From: an uncultured Zoogloea sp.
GTDB taxonomy: Bacteria; Pseudomonadota; Gammaproteobacteria; Burkholderiales; Rhodocyclaceae
Reading direction: 5' to 3'
DNA: 9,711 bases
Assembly: GCA_937967645.1 (NCBI GenBank)
Contig: CALBTT010000018.1
Location: forward strand, 1 to 9,711
Part shown: one piece after another, positions 1-7,609 of the stretch
Position numbering within the stretch: the first letter of the stretch is position 1
How the letters are laid out: every line of letters starts with the position of its first letter
Made by a program: the position numbers and the translations under genes
The notes under the pieces: model-generated
The model's database searches: none
What the model was told of the DNA's origin: nothing
The model's input: only the letters and a program-made list of their open reading frames with translations

Positions 1-3000
1 GCCATCCGCATCCGCGGCGCACGCCAGAACAACCTGAAGAACCTGTCCCTCGACATCCCCCACCACGAGCTGGTGGTGGTCACGGGGGTCTCCGGTTCGG
101 GCAAGAGCTCGCTGGTCTTCGACACCCTCTACGCCGAGGGCCAGCGTCGCTACGTCGAGACCTTCTCGCCCTACGCGCGGCAGTTCCTCGACCGCATGGA
201 CAAGCCCCAGGTGGATCGCATCGAAGGCGTGCCGCCGGCCATCGCCATCGACCAGACCAACCCGGTGCGCACCTCCCGCTCCACGGTAGGGACGATGACC
301 GAGCTGGCCGACCACTTCAAGCTGCTGTACGCCCGCGCCGCCCGCCTGCACTGCCGCTGCTGCGGCAAGCCGGTGAGTCGCGACACCCCGGCCAGCATCT
401 TCGAGGATCTGTCCGCCCGTGCCGCCGCTGCCGGCGATCCGCGCCTGGTGGTGAGCTTCCCGATCACGGTGCCGGCCAACTTCAGTGACGACGAGATCAC
501 CGGCCTGCTGGCCCAGCAGGGCTATACCCGCATCCATGCCCGCGAAGGCCAGGTGCTGCACGTGGTGCAGGACCGTTTCCGCCTCGGCAACGCCGAACAC
601 GCGCGGGTCATGGAAGCCCTCGAGATCGGCCTGCGCACCGGCCAGGGCCGCCTCAGTGTGCATGCCCTGGGCGACGCAGGCGAGCAGCGCTGGAAGTTCA
701 GCACCGGCCTGCACTGCGCCGATTGCGACATCGCCTATTCCGACCCCACCCCCAGCCTGTTCTCCTTCAACTCGCCGATCGGCGCCTGCGACACCTGCCG
801 GGGCTTCGGCCGGGTCATCGGGGTGGATTTCTCGCTGGTCATCCCGGACGAGTCCAAGACCCTCGCGGAGGGCGCGGTCAAGCCCTGGCAAAGCCCCAGC
901 TTCAAGGAATGCCAGGACGACCTGGCCAAGATGGCCAAAAAGCACGGCGTGGCCATGGACATCCCCTTCCGCGACCTGCCGCCGGAGCACCGCCAGTGGC
1001 TGCTCGAAGGCGACGAAAAGTGGAAGAACTGGGACAGCTCCTGGCCGCGCTACTGGTACGGCGTGCGCCACTTCTTCGACTGGCTGGAGAGCAAGGCCTA
1101 CAAGATGCACATCCGGGTGCTGCTGTCGCGCTACCGCAGCTACACCGAATGCCCCGCCTGCCACGGCGCCCGCCTCAAGCCCGACGCCCTGCTGTGGCGC
1201 CTGCCCTCGGCGGGCGGCAGCCTGGCCATCCATGAGCTGATGGCCCTGCCGGTCGAGGAGATCGTGCCCTTCGTGGCCGGTCTGGAATTGCCCGCCCCGC
1301 TGGACGAGGCCACCGACCTGCTGCTGGGTGAGATCAAGGGCCGCCTGCGCTACCTGCAGGAGGTGGGCCTCGGCTACCTGACCCTCGACCGCCAGTCGCG
1401 CACCCTGTCCGGCGGCGAAGTGCAGCGGATCAACCTCACCACCGCCCTCGGTACCTCGCTGGTGAACACCCTGTTCGTGCTCGACGAGCCGTCCATCGGC
1501 CTCCACCCGCGGGACATCAACCGCATCCTGGGGGTCATGGAGCGCCTGCGCGACGCCGGCAACTCCCTGGTGGTGGTCGAGCACGACCCGCAGCTGATGC
1601 TGGCCGCCGACCGACTCCTCGACATCGGCCCCGGCCCCGGCGAGCGCGGCGGCGAGATCGTCGCCTACGGCCCGCCGGTGCACATTGCCAACGACCCGGC
1701 CTCCCTCACCGGCGCCTACCTGGCCGGGCGCAAGCGCGTCGATGCCCGCCGGGTGCTGCGGCCGGTCGAGGCCGACGCGCCACGCCTGAGCCTGCGCGGC
1801 GCCCGCCAGCACAATCTGCGCAGCGTCGATCTGAGCCTCCCCCTGCGCCGCCTGGTCGGCATCACCGGGGTGTCCGGCTCCGGCAAGTCCACCCTGATCC
1901 AGGACGTGCTCTACCCGGCCCTGGCCAAGCACTTCGGCCAGGCTGCCGAGCCGCCGGGCGCCTTCGACAGCCTGGTCGGCGTGGAGGCCCTCAAGGGCGT
2001 GGTGATGGTGGACCAGTCCCCCATCGGCAAGAGCGCCCGCTCCAACCCGGTCAGCTACGTCGGCGCCTGGGACGCCATCCGCAAGCTCTACGCCAACCTC
2101 GACGAGGCCAAGGATCGCGGCTACACCCCTGGCACCTTCAGCTTCAACTCCGGCACCGGGCGCTGCCCCACCTGCACCGGCTCGGGCTTCGAGCATGTGG
2201 AGATGCAGTTCCTGTCCGACGTCTACCTGCGCTGCCCCGACTGCGACGGAAAACGCTACCGCCCGGAGATCCTGGCCCTGCAATGGCGCGGCCGCAGTGT
2301 CGCCGACGTGCTGGAGATGACCGTCTCCGAGGCCCTGGCCTTCTTCGCCGACCAGAAGGCCGTGCTCGCCGCCCTGGCGCCCCTGGCCGACGTCGGCCTG
2401 GAATACCTGCGCCTGGGGCAACCCGTGCCCACCCTGTCCGGCGGCGAGGCCCAGCGCCTCAAGCTGGCCGGCTACCTGGCCGAGGCCGCCCAGCTCGCCA
2501 CCAAGAAGCGCAAGGCCGGCGACGGCGAGGCCGGGCCCGGCCTGCTCTTCCTGTTCGACGAGCCCACCACCGGCCTGCACTTCGAAGACGTGGCGCGGCT
2601 CCTGTCGGCCTTCGAAAAGCTCCTGGATGCCGGCCATTCCCTGGTGGTGATCGAGCACAACCTGGATGTGATTGCCGCCGCCGACTGGCTGGTGGACCTG
2701 GGCCCCGAGGGGGGCAGCGGTGGCGGCCTGATCGTCGCCGAAGGCACGCCGGCGGCGCTCATCGCCACGCCGGCCTCCCACACCGGCAAGGCCCTGGCCG
2801 ACTACGCCGCTCAGCTGTCGGCCATGCAGGCGGCGCCCCGCGTGGCCGAGGCTGCGCCGCGCTACCGGGCGGTGGCGCCCAAGGCCATCACCATCCGCCA
2901 CGCCCGCCATCACAACCTCAAGAACATCAGCCTGGACATCCCGCGCGACACCTTCACGGTGATCACCGGCCTGTCCGGCTCGGGCAAATCCACCCTGGCC

Positions 3001-5454
3001 TTCGACATCGTCTTCGGCGAGGGCCAGCGGCGCTACCTGGAATCCCTCAACGCCTACGCCCGCCAGTTTGCCCAGCCCTCGGCGCGCCCCGAGGTGGATG
3101 CGGTCTTCGGCATTCCGCCCACCGTGGCCATCGAGCAGCGGGTCAGCCGGGGCGGGCGCAAGAGCACGGTGGGCACCCTTACCGAGATCCAGCCCTTCCT
3201 GCGCCTGCTTTACGTCAAGCTGGGCACCCAGTACTGCCCCGACTGCGACGTGCCGGTCACGCCGCAGAGCTTCGAGGCCATCGTCGCCCAGATCCAGCGA
3301 GACTGCGCCGGGCAGTCGGTGGAGCTGCTGGCGCCCCTGGTGGTGAACCGCAAGGGCTTGTACACCGATCTGGCCAAGTGGGCGCGGGGCAAGGGCTTCG
3401 ACCAGCTGCGTGTCGACGGCGACTATCTGCCGACAAAGAAGTGGCCGCGCCTCGACCGCTACAAGGAGCACAACATCGAGCTGCCGCTGGGCATGGTCAA
3501 GATCGGGCCCGACACCGAAGCCCTGCTGCGCGAATACGTCGAGGCCGCGCTGGAGCACGGCAAGGGCGTGCTCAAGGTGCTGCCCCTGGGCGACGCTGCC
3601 GCGCCGCTCATCACCCTGTCCACCCTGCGGGCCTGTCCAGATTGCGGCACCAGCTTTCCGGAACCCGACCCGCGCCTGTTCTCCTACAACGCCAAGCACG
3701 GCTGGTGCCCCGACTGCTACGGCACCGGCATCCGCATTGCCGGCAAGGTGGACAACCCCGACGACCTGGACCTGGGCGAGCTGGACACCGAGAGCGAGGA
3801 GGCTTGCCCGAGCTGCCACGGTGCCCGTCTCAACCCGGTGGCCCGCGCCGTGCGCTTCCGTGATCTGGGCCTGCACGAGCTGTCGTCCCTGGCGGTAGGC
3901 AAGGCCTCGGGTTTCTTTGAGGCGCTGCAGCTGGGCCATCGCGAAGCCGAGATCGGCCGCGACCTGGTGGCCGAGATCCGCGGCCGCCTGGACTTCCTGC
4001 AGAAGGTCGGCCTCGGTTACCTGGCCCTCGACCGGGCCGCGCCCACCCTGTCAGGGGGCGAGGCCCAGCGCATCCGCCTGGCGGCCCAGCTCGGCTCCAA
4101 CCTCACCGGGGTGTGCTACATCCTCGACGAGCCGACCATCGGCCTGCACCCCCGCGACAACCAACTGCTGCTCGACACCCTGGAAGCCCTGCGCGGCCGC
4201 GGCAACACCCTGCTGGTGGTGGAGCACGACGAAGACACCATCCGTCGCGCCGACCACGTCATCGATATCGGCCCCGGCGCCGGCGTGCGCGGCGGGCAGA
4301 TCATCGCCCAGGGCCGCCTGGCCGACCTGATGGCGGCGCCGGAATCGGCCACCGGGCGCTGCTTCAACCACCCCCTGGTGCACCCGCTGGGCCCACGCCG
4401 GGCGGTGGAAGCCGACCACCCGGCGCTGCACGTCCGCAACGCCACCCTGCACAACCTCAAGGGCGTCTCCGCCCGCGTGCCCCTCGGCCGCCTCACGGTG
4501 GTGACCGGCGTATCCGGCTCCGGCAAGTCCACCTTCGCCCGCGACGTGCTGCACGCCAGCCTGGCCGCCGGCGCGCCGGTGGGCTGCGCCGACCTGGAAG
4601 GCCGCGCGCTGATCGGGCGCCTGCTCGAGGTGGACCAGACCCCCATCGGCAAGACCCCGCGCTCCTGCCCGGCCACCTACATCGGCTTCTGGGACGCCAT
4701 CCGCAAGATGTTCGCCGAGACCACCGAGGCCAAGATGCGCGGCTGGACGGCCTCGCGCTTCTCCTTCAACACCGGCGCCGGGCGTTGCCCGGTGTGCGAA
4801 GGGCAGGGCCAGATCACCATCGAGATGAACTTCCTGCCCGACGTGAAGATGCCCTGCGAGGCCTGCGGCGGTGCCCGCTTCAACCCCGAAACCCTCACCG
4901 TGCAGTGGAAGGGCAAGAGCGTTGCCGAGGTGCTGGGCATGGCGGTGGAGGACGCGGTGGACTTCTTCGCCGCCCATCCCTCCATCGCCCATCCGCTTCG
5001 CCTGCTGCAGGACGTGGGGCTGGGCTACCTGACCCTCGGCCAGCCCAGCCCCACCTTGAGTGGCGGCGAGGCCCAGCGCATCAAGCTGGTCTCTGAGCTG
5101 GCCAAGGTCAAGGGCCGCGCCGGTGAATCCGCCGCCGGCCCCGGCCGCCCCCTGCCGCCCGAGAAGCACACCCTCTACGTGCTCGACGAACCCACCGTGG
5201 GCCTGCACATGGCCGACGTGGAAAAGCTCATCCACGTACTGCACCGCCTGGCCGACGCCGGCCATACGGTGCTGGTCATCGAGCACGACCTCGACTTGAT
5301 GGCCGAGGCCGACTGGCTCATCGACCTCGGCCCCGAGGGCGGCGACGGCGGTGGCGAGATCGTCGCCGAAGGTCCGCCCGAGAGCGTGGTGCAGGTCGCG
5401 CGCTCCCACACCGGGCGCATCCTCGGCGAGTTCATGGTGGCGCGGCGGGGCTAA
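1..5454 (+). CDS. uvrA: Tandem-duplicated UvrA (excinuclease ABC subunit A-like), 5' end outside window
   Basis: UvrA is the DNA-damage-sensing ABC ATPase of nucleotide excision repair; it loads UvrB onto lesions. The frame is open from base 1 and codon 1 already lies in the conserved N-terminal strand, so probably few residues are missing; the first internal GTG, at 73, is not the true start. Residues are counted from the window's first codon (1817 present). There are four Walker A lysines (35, 629, 996, 1509), four LSGGE signatures (469, 812, 1350, 1686) and four Walker B Asp-Glu pairs (495, 853, 1376, 1729). This makes two full UvrA cores (about 1-930 and 960-1817) joined by an Ala/Pro-rich linker, against about 940 residues for ordinary UvrA. 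Zinc Cys pairs occur in both halves: 239/242 with 263/266, 722/725 with 745/748, 1212/1215 with 1236/1239, and 1596/1599 with 1619/1622. The second half lacks most of the insertion domain. The family is certain. A dedicated repair or resistance role, as opposed to housekeeping UvrA, is not determinable here. Confidence 0.95.
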   Translation, partial: AIRIRGARQNNLKNLSLDIPHHELVVVTGVSGSGKSSLVFDTLYAEGQRRYVETFSPYARQFLDRMDKPQVDRIEGVPPAIAIDQTNPVRTSRSTVGTMTELADHFKLLYARAARLHCRCCGKPVSRDTPASIFEDLSARAAAAGDPRLVVSFPITVPANFSDDEITGLLAQQGYTRIHAREGQVLHVVQDRFRLGNAEHARVMEALEIGLRTGQGRLSVHALGDAGEQRWKFSTGLHCADCDIAYSDPTPSLFSFNSPIGACDTCRGFGRVIGVDFSLVIPDESKTLAEGAVKPWQSPSFKECQDDLAKMAKKHGVAMDIPFRDLPPEHRQWLLEGDEKWKNWDSSWPRYWYGVRHFFDWLESKAYKMHIRVLLSRYRSYTECPACHGARLKPDALLWRLPSAGGSLAIHELMALPVEEIVPFVAGLELPAPLDEATDLLLGEIKGRLRYLQEVGLGYLTLDRQSRTLSGGEVQRINLTTALGTSLVNTLFVLDEPSIGLHPRDINRILGVMERLRDAGNSLVVVEHDPQLMLAADRLLDIGPGPGERGGEIVAYGPPVHIANDPASLTGAYLAGRKRVDARRVLRPVEADAPRLSLRGARQHNLRSVDLSLPLRRLVGITGVSGSGKSTLIQDVLYPALAKHFGQAAEPPGAFDSLVGVEALKGVVMVDQSPIGKSARSNPVSYVGAWDAIRKLYANLDEAKDRGYTPGTFSFNSGTGRCPTCTGSGFEHVEMQFLSDVYLRCPDCDGKRYRPEILALQWRGRSVADVLEMTVSEALAFFADQKAVLAALAPLADVGLEYLRLGQPVPTLSGGEAQRLKLAGYLAEAAQLATKKRKAGDGEAGPGLLFLFDEPTTGLHFEDVARLLSAFEKLLDAGHSLVVIEHNLDVIAAADWLVDLGPEGGSGGGLIVAEGTPAALIATPASHTGKALADYAAQLSAMQAAPRVAEAAPRYRAVAPKAITIRHARHHNLKNISLDIPRDTFTVITGLSGSGKSTLAFDIVFGEGQRRYLESLNAYARQFAQPSARPEVDAVFGIPPTVAIEQRVSRGGRKSTVGTLTEIQPFLRLLYVKLGTQYCPDCDVPVTPQSFEAIVAQIQRDCAGQSVELLAPLVVNRKGLYTDLAKWARGKGFDQLRVDGDYLPTKKWPRLDRYKEHNIELPLGMVKIGPDTEALLREYVEAALEHGKGVLKVLPLGDAAAPLITLSTLRACPDCGTSFPEPDPRLFSYNAKHGWCPDCYGTGIRIAGKVDNPDDLDLGELDTESEEACPSCHGARLNPVARAVRFRDLGLHELSSLAVGKASGFFEALQLGHREAEIGRDLVAEIRGRLDFLQKVGLGYLALDRAAPTLSGGEAQRIRLAAQLGSNLTGVCYILDEPTIGLHPRDNQLLLDTLEALRGRGNTLLVVEHDEDTIRRADHVIDIGPGAGVRGGQIIAQGRLADLMAAPESATGRCFNHPLVHPLGPRRAVEADHPALHVRNATLHNLKGVSARVPLGRLTVVTGVSGSGKSTFARDVLHASLAAGAPVGCADLEGRALIGRLLEVDQTPIGKTPRSCPATYIGFWDAIRKMFAETTEAKMRGWTASRFSFNTGAGRCPVCEGQGQITIEMNFLPDVKMPCEACGGARFNPETLTVQWKGKSVAEVLGMAVEDAVDFFAAHPSIAHPLRLLQDVGLGYLTLGQPSPTLSGGEAQRIKLVSELAKVKGRAGESAAGPGRPLPPEKHTLYVLDEPTVGLHMADVEKLIHVLHRLADAGHTVLVIEHDLDLMAEADWLIDLGPEGGDGGGEIVAEGPPESVVQVARSHTGRILGEFMVARRG

Positions 5455-5471
5455 GTTCCACGTGGTGGAAC
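5455..5471. repeat. Perfect inverted repeat directly after the uvrA stop
   Basis: GTTCCAC and GTGGAAC form 7-bp arms around a 3-base GTG loop, starting at the base after the TAA stop. It contains the palindrome CCACGTGG. There is no T-run after it, so it is a poor intrinsic terminator. It could be an mRNA 3'-end hairpin or a protein-binding palindrome. Confidence 0.5.
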
Positions 5472-5474
5472 GCG

Positions 5475-5509
5475 TGGATAGAGATCTGCGCAATCTCGAG
5501 ATTTATCCA
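5475..5509. repeat. Nested imperfect inverted repeat upstream of the sulfatase gene
   Basis: Outer arms TGGATA (5475-5480) and TATCCA (5504-5509) enclose inner arms GAGAT (5481-5485) and ATCTC (5493-5497). It lies 56-90 bp before the sulfatase start, where an operator or a promoter could be. I see no convincing -35/-10 pair, so the regulatory role is inference only. Confidence 0.3.
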
Positions 5510-5514
5510 AGAAT

Positions 5515-5544
5515 GTGTGAGCCGGTTCTGAACACCGGCCACAC
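5515..5544 (+). promoter_or_regulatory. 11-bp bulged hairpin in the sulfatase leader, flanked by 7-bp direct repeats
   Basis: GTGTG (5515-5519) pairs with CACAC (5540-5544), and GCCGGT (5521-5526) with ACCGGC (5534-5539). A5520 is bulged and TCTGAAC forms the loop. CAAGAAT occurs on both sides (5508-5514 and 5544-5550). The hairpin ends 9 bases before the Shine-Dalgarno sequence. It may be a structured leader, an operator or a tiny insertion; the sequence alone does not decide. Confidence 0.4.
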
Positions 5545-5553
5545 AAGAATCCC

Positions 5554-5560
5554 GAGGAGA
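5554..5560 (+). promoter_or_regulatory. Shine-Dalgarno sequence of the sulfatase gene
   Basis: GAGGAGA lies 4 bases before the ATG at 5565, matches the 16S 3' end well, and fixes the start of the sulfatase gene. Confidence 0.8.
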
Positions 5561-5564
5561 CACC

Positions 5565-7313
5565 ATGAAAACCCTGCCTTTGCTGCTTGCCACCCTGTGG
5601 GCACCTGCGCTCGCGCTGGCCGCACCTGCCGCCAAGCCCGCCAGCGCGCCCGCCAAGCGCCCCAACATCCTGCTCATCGTCGCCGATGACCTGGGCTACA
5701 CCGACATCGGCAGCTTCGGCGCCGAGATTTCCACCCCCAACCTGGACGCCCTGGCCCGCACCGGCGTGCGCATGACCAGCTTCTACGCCGCCCCCTTCTG
5801 CTCGCCCACCCGGGCCATGCTGATGTCCGGCTCGGACAACCACCTGGTCGGTTTTGGCGACATGGCCGAGCTGATCACCGCCGAACAGAAGGGCAAGCCC
5901 GGCTACGAGGGCTACCTCAACGACCGCGTCGTGCCGATGGCCCAGGTGCTCAAGGATGGCGGCTACCGCACCCTGATGGCCGGCAAGTGGCACCTCGGCG
6001 TGCCCGAGCAGTTCAGCCCGGCCACCCGTGGCTTCGAGCAGTCCTACGCCATGGTGATGGGCGGCGCCAGCCACTGGGGCGACCAGAGCGGCATCGTCGC
6101 CCTGGACCCGGACAAGCCCCCCAAGGCCGTCTATCGCGAGAACGGCAAGGCCATCGACATCCCCCGCGATGGCTTCTACTCGTCGGTGGCCTTCACCGAC
6201 AAGCTGCTGCAGTACATGAAGAACGGCGAGGACTCCGGCAAGCCCTTCTTTGCCTACCTGGCCTTCACCGCGCCCCACTGGCCGCTGCACGCCCCCGACG
6301 AAGATATCGCCAAGTACGAGGGCCGCTACAAGGAAGGCTACGACCGGCTGCGCAAGGAACGCCTCGAGCGCATGAAGAAGCTCGGCCTCATCCCCGCCGA
6401 CACGCCCGTGTACGAAGGCCACCCCTACTGGCCCCGCTGGGACAGCCTGACCCCCGAGCAGCAGGCCTCCGAAGCCCGCCGCATGACGGTTTACGCCGCC
6501 ATGATCGACAACATGGACCGCCAGATCGGCCGCGTGCTCGACTATCTCAAGCAGAAGGGCGAGCTGGACAACACCTTCGTGTTCTTCATGTCCGACAACG
6601 GCGCCGACGGCAACTCGGTGTACGACGTGGGCCGCACCCGCGAGTGGATCCACAAAGACATGGACAACAGCACCGCCAACATCGGCAAGCCGGGTTCCTT
6701 CATCGAGTACGGACCAGGCTGGGCCCAGGTCGGCTCCACTCCCTTCAAGCTCTACAAGTCCTTCATGTACGAGGGCGGCATCTCCGTGCCGGCCATCGCC
6801 TGGGGGCCGGGCATCGGCGGCGGCACCATCAAGCGCGAATTCGCCCACGTGATGGACGTAGCCCCCACCATCTACCAGATCGCCGGCGTCAGCCACCCGG
6901 GCACCGAGTACCAGGGCCGCGAAGTGCTGCCCCTGCGTGGCAAATCCATGCTGCCCTACCTGCAAGGCAAGGCCCCCGGCGTACGCGGCAAGAACGACGT
7001 GGTGGGCTGGGAACTGGGCGGCCGCAAGGCCCTGCGCAAGGGCGACTGGAAGATCGTCTACGCCAACACCCCTTGGGGTGAAGGCACCTGGGAGCTCTAC
7101 AACGTCGCCAAGGACCGCACCGAAAGCCGCAACCTCGCCACCACCCAACCGGCCAAGCTCAAGGAACTGCTGGCCGACTGGAAACAGTACGTCGCCGAGA
7201 CCGGCACCCTGGAAATCGACAACCTGGCCAACCGGCCCGGCTACAGCAACGGCGGCAAGTACTACGAGGACTTGTCCATCGAGGTAAAGATGCAGCCGCG
7301 CGCAGCACACTGA
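5565..7313 (+). CDS. Exported Cys-type sulfatase (arylsulfatase, AtsA-like)
   Basis: This enzyme should hydrolyse a sulfate ester, probably in the periplasm, releasing sulfate. The 582-residue protein opens with a Sec signal peptide: MK, a hydrophobic stretch to about residue 18, and a likely cut after ALA at 17-19. Alkaline-phosphatase-fold sulfatase motifs follow: the metal-binding Asp pair D41-D42, the nucleophile motif CSPTR at 79-83 (Cys79 is the expected formylglycine site, Arg83 its partner), GKWH (K141, H143), TAPHWPLHAP (H238), SDNG (D344, N345) and a lysine near 395-398. The C-terminal WELYN...DRTESRNL stretch is typical of arylsulfatases. The signature ends in SG where TG is usual, a mild deviation. 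Cys-type sulfatases need a formylglycine-generating enzyme, and none is encoded here. The gene has its own ribosome-binding site, 110 bp after uvrA. The substrate is unknown. The family is near certain; the atsA symbol is not assigned because the substrate and exact orthology are unproven. Confidence 0.95.
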   Translation: MKTLPLLLATLWAPALALAAPAAKPASAPAKRPNILLIVADDLGYTDIGSFGAEISTPNLDALARTGVRMTSFYAAPFCSPTRAMLMSGSDNHLVGFGDMAELITAEQKGKPGYEGYLNDRVVPMAQVLKDGGYRTLMAGKWHLGVPEQFSPATRGFEQSYAMVMGGASHWGDQSGIVALDPDKPPKAVYRENGKAIDIPRDGFYSSVAFTDKLLQYMKNGEDSGKPFFAYLAFTAPHWPLHAPDEDIAKYEGRYKEGYDRLRKERLERMKKLGLIPADTPVYEGHPYWPRWDSLTPEQQASEARRMTVYAAMIDNMDRQIGRVLDYLKQKGELDNTFVFFMSDNGADGNSVYDVGRTREWIHKDMDNSTANIGKPGSFIEYGPGWAQVGSTPFKLYKSFMYEGGISVPAIAWGPGIGGGTIKREFAHVMDVAPTIYQIAGVSHPGTEYQGREVLPLRGKSMLPYLQGKAPGVRGKNDVVGWELGGRKALRKGDWKIVYANTPWGEGTWELYNVAKDRTESRNLATTQPAKLKELLADWKQYVAETGTLEIDNLANRPGYSNGGKYYEDLSIEVKMQPRAAH

Positions 7314-7355
7314 GGGTTGAGTCGCGTCACCGGGCGGGGGGCGCTGTGCTCCCCT

Positions 7356-7390
7356 GCGAGATCAGGCTCCTTGGGGGCCTGATCTCGCTT
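7356..7390 (+). terminator. Strong hairpin terminator candidate after the sulfatase gene
   Basis: GCGAGATCAGGC (7356-7367) and GCCTGATCTCGC (7377-7388) are perfect 12-bp arms. C7369-C7370 can also pair with G7374-G7375 above a T-G wobble, so the stem may reach 15 pairs. It begins 42 bases after the TGA stop. Only TTCT follows instead of a long U-run, so it may act as a weak intrinsic terminator or as a stabilising 3' hairpin. Confidence 0.65.
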
Positions 7391-7399
7391 CTGGCGCCG

Positions 7400-7609
7400 G
7401 TTAACTCAGTTAACGGGTGGCGGATTTGACATCCGGCGGCCCGGATTTGAGTTACGCCGCCCGTGAACTCAAATCCGCTGCCCGTTAACTGAGTTAACGA
7501 ACGCGTTAACTGACATCCGAGCCGCGTTAACTGAGATCACGAGCAGGTTAACTCACATCCGCAACGCGTTAACTCAGTCAAGCAATGCATTAACTCAGTT
7601 AACAAGCCG
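7400..7609. repeat. Array of ten 21-bp units with palindromic 15-bp cores
   Basis: Units start at 7400 and recur every 21 bp without slippage to 7589. Cores in order: GTTAACTCAGTTAAC, CGGATTTGACATCCG, CGGATTTGAGTTACG, GTGAACTCAAATCCG, GTTAACTGAGTTAAC, GTTAACTGACATCCG, GTTAACTGAGATCAC, GTTAACTCACATCCG, GTTAACTCAGTCAAG, ATTAACTCAGTTAAC. Six variable, mostly GC-rich bases follow each core. Every core is a 7-base arm, one S (C or G) and a 7-base arm, with T-S-A invariant at the centre. Of the 20 arms, nine are exactly GTTAACT, five are variants of it, and six are CGGATTT or CGGATGT (right arms read on the minus strand). Units 1-2 and 4-5 also form a 30-bp inverted repeat with two mismatches (7400-7429 and 7469-7498). 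No start codon or ribosome-binding site makes it coding. Not a CRISPR: there are no unique 30-40 bp spacers. Function unknown; phased protein binding or a structured RNA are possibilities. Confidence 0.9.
7442..7477. repeat. Internal hairpin between array units 3 and 4
   Basis: CGGATTTGAGTT (7442-7453) and AACTCAAATCCG (7466-7477) are perfect 12-bp arms. ACG (7454-7456) can add three pairs with CGT (7462-7464), with G7465 bulged and a 5-base loop. It lies at the centre of the larger inverted repeat of units 1-5, so that half of the array could fold as one long hairpin in RNA or a cruciform in DNA. Confidence 0.6.

Noticed and set aside
73..75. GTG at 73 as the start of the UvrA gene
   Set aside because: The frame is open to base 1 and the upstream codons encode the conserved strand before Walker A, so the true start lies outside the window.
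2283..3863. 526-codon alternative plus-strand frame inside uvrA
   Set aside because: Arg/Pro/Gly/Ala-rich translation with no domain, fully overlapping the UvrA frame.
5455..5471. Intrinsic terminator of uvrA
   Set aside because: The hairpin is perfect but only 7 bp, not GC-dominated, and no T-run follows; kept only as an inverted repeat.
4051..5493. Long open frame (480 codons) on the minus strand antisense to uvrA
   Set aside because: It mirrors GC-rich coding on the plus strand; the translation is Gly/Ala/His/Val-rich with no recognisable domain, while the plus strand has unmistakable UvrA motifs.
5451..7310. 619-codon open frame antisense to the sulfatase gene
   Set aside because: Low-complexity Val/Gly/His-rich translation typical of antisense shadows in high-GC genes; the plus strand has a signal peptide and all sulfatase motifs.
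7400..7609. CRISPR array
   Set aside because: The period is 21 bp with 6-bp spacers and mosaic palindromic cores. CRISPR needs near-identical longer repeats and unique spacers of about 30-40 bp, and there are no cas genes.
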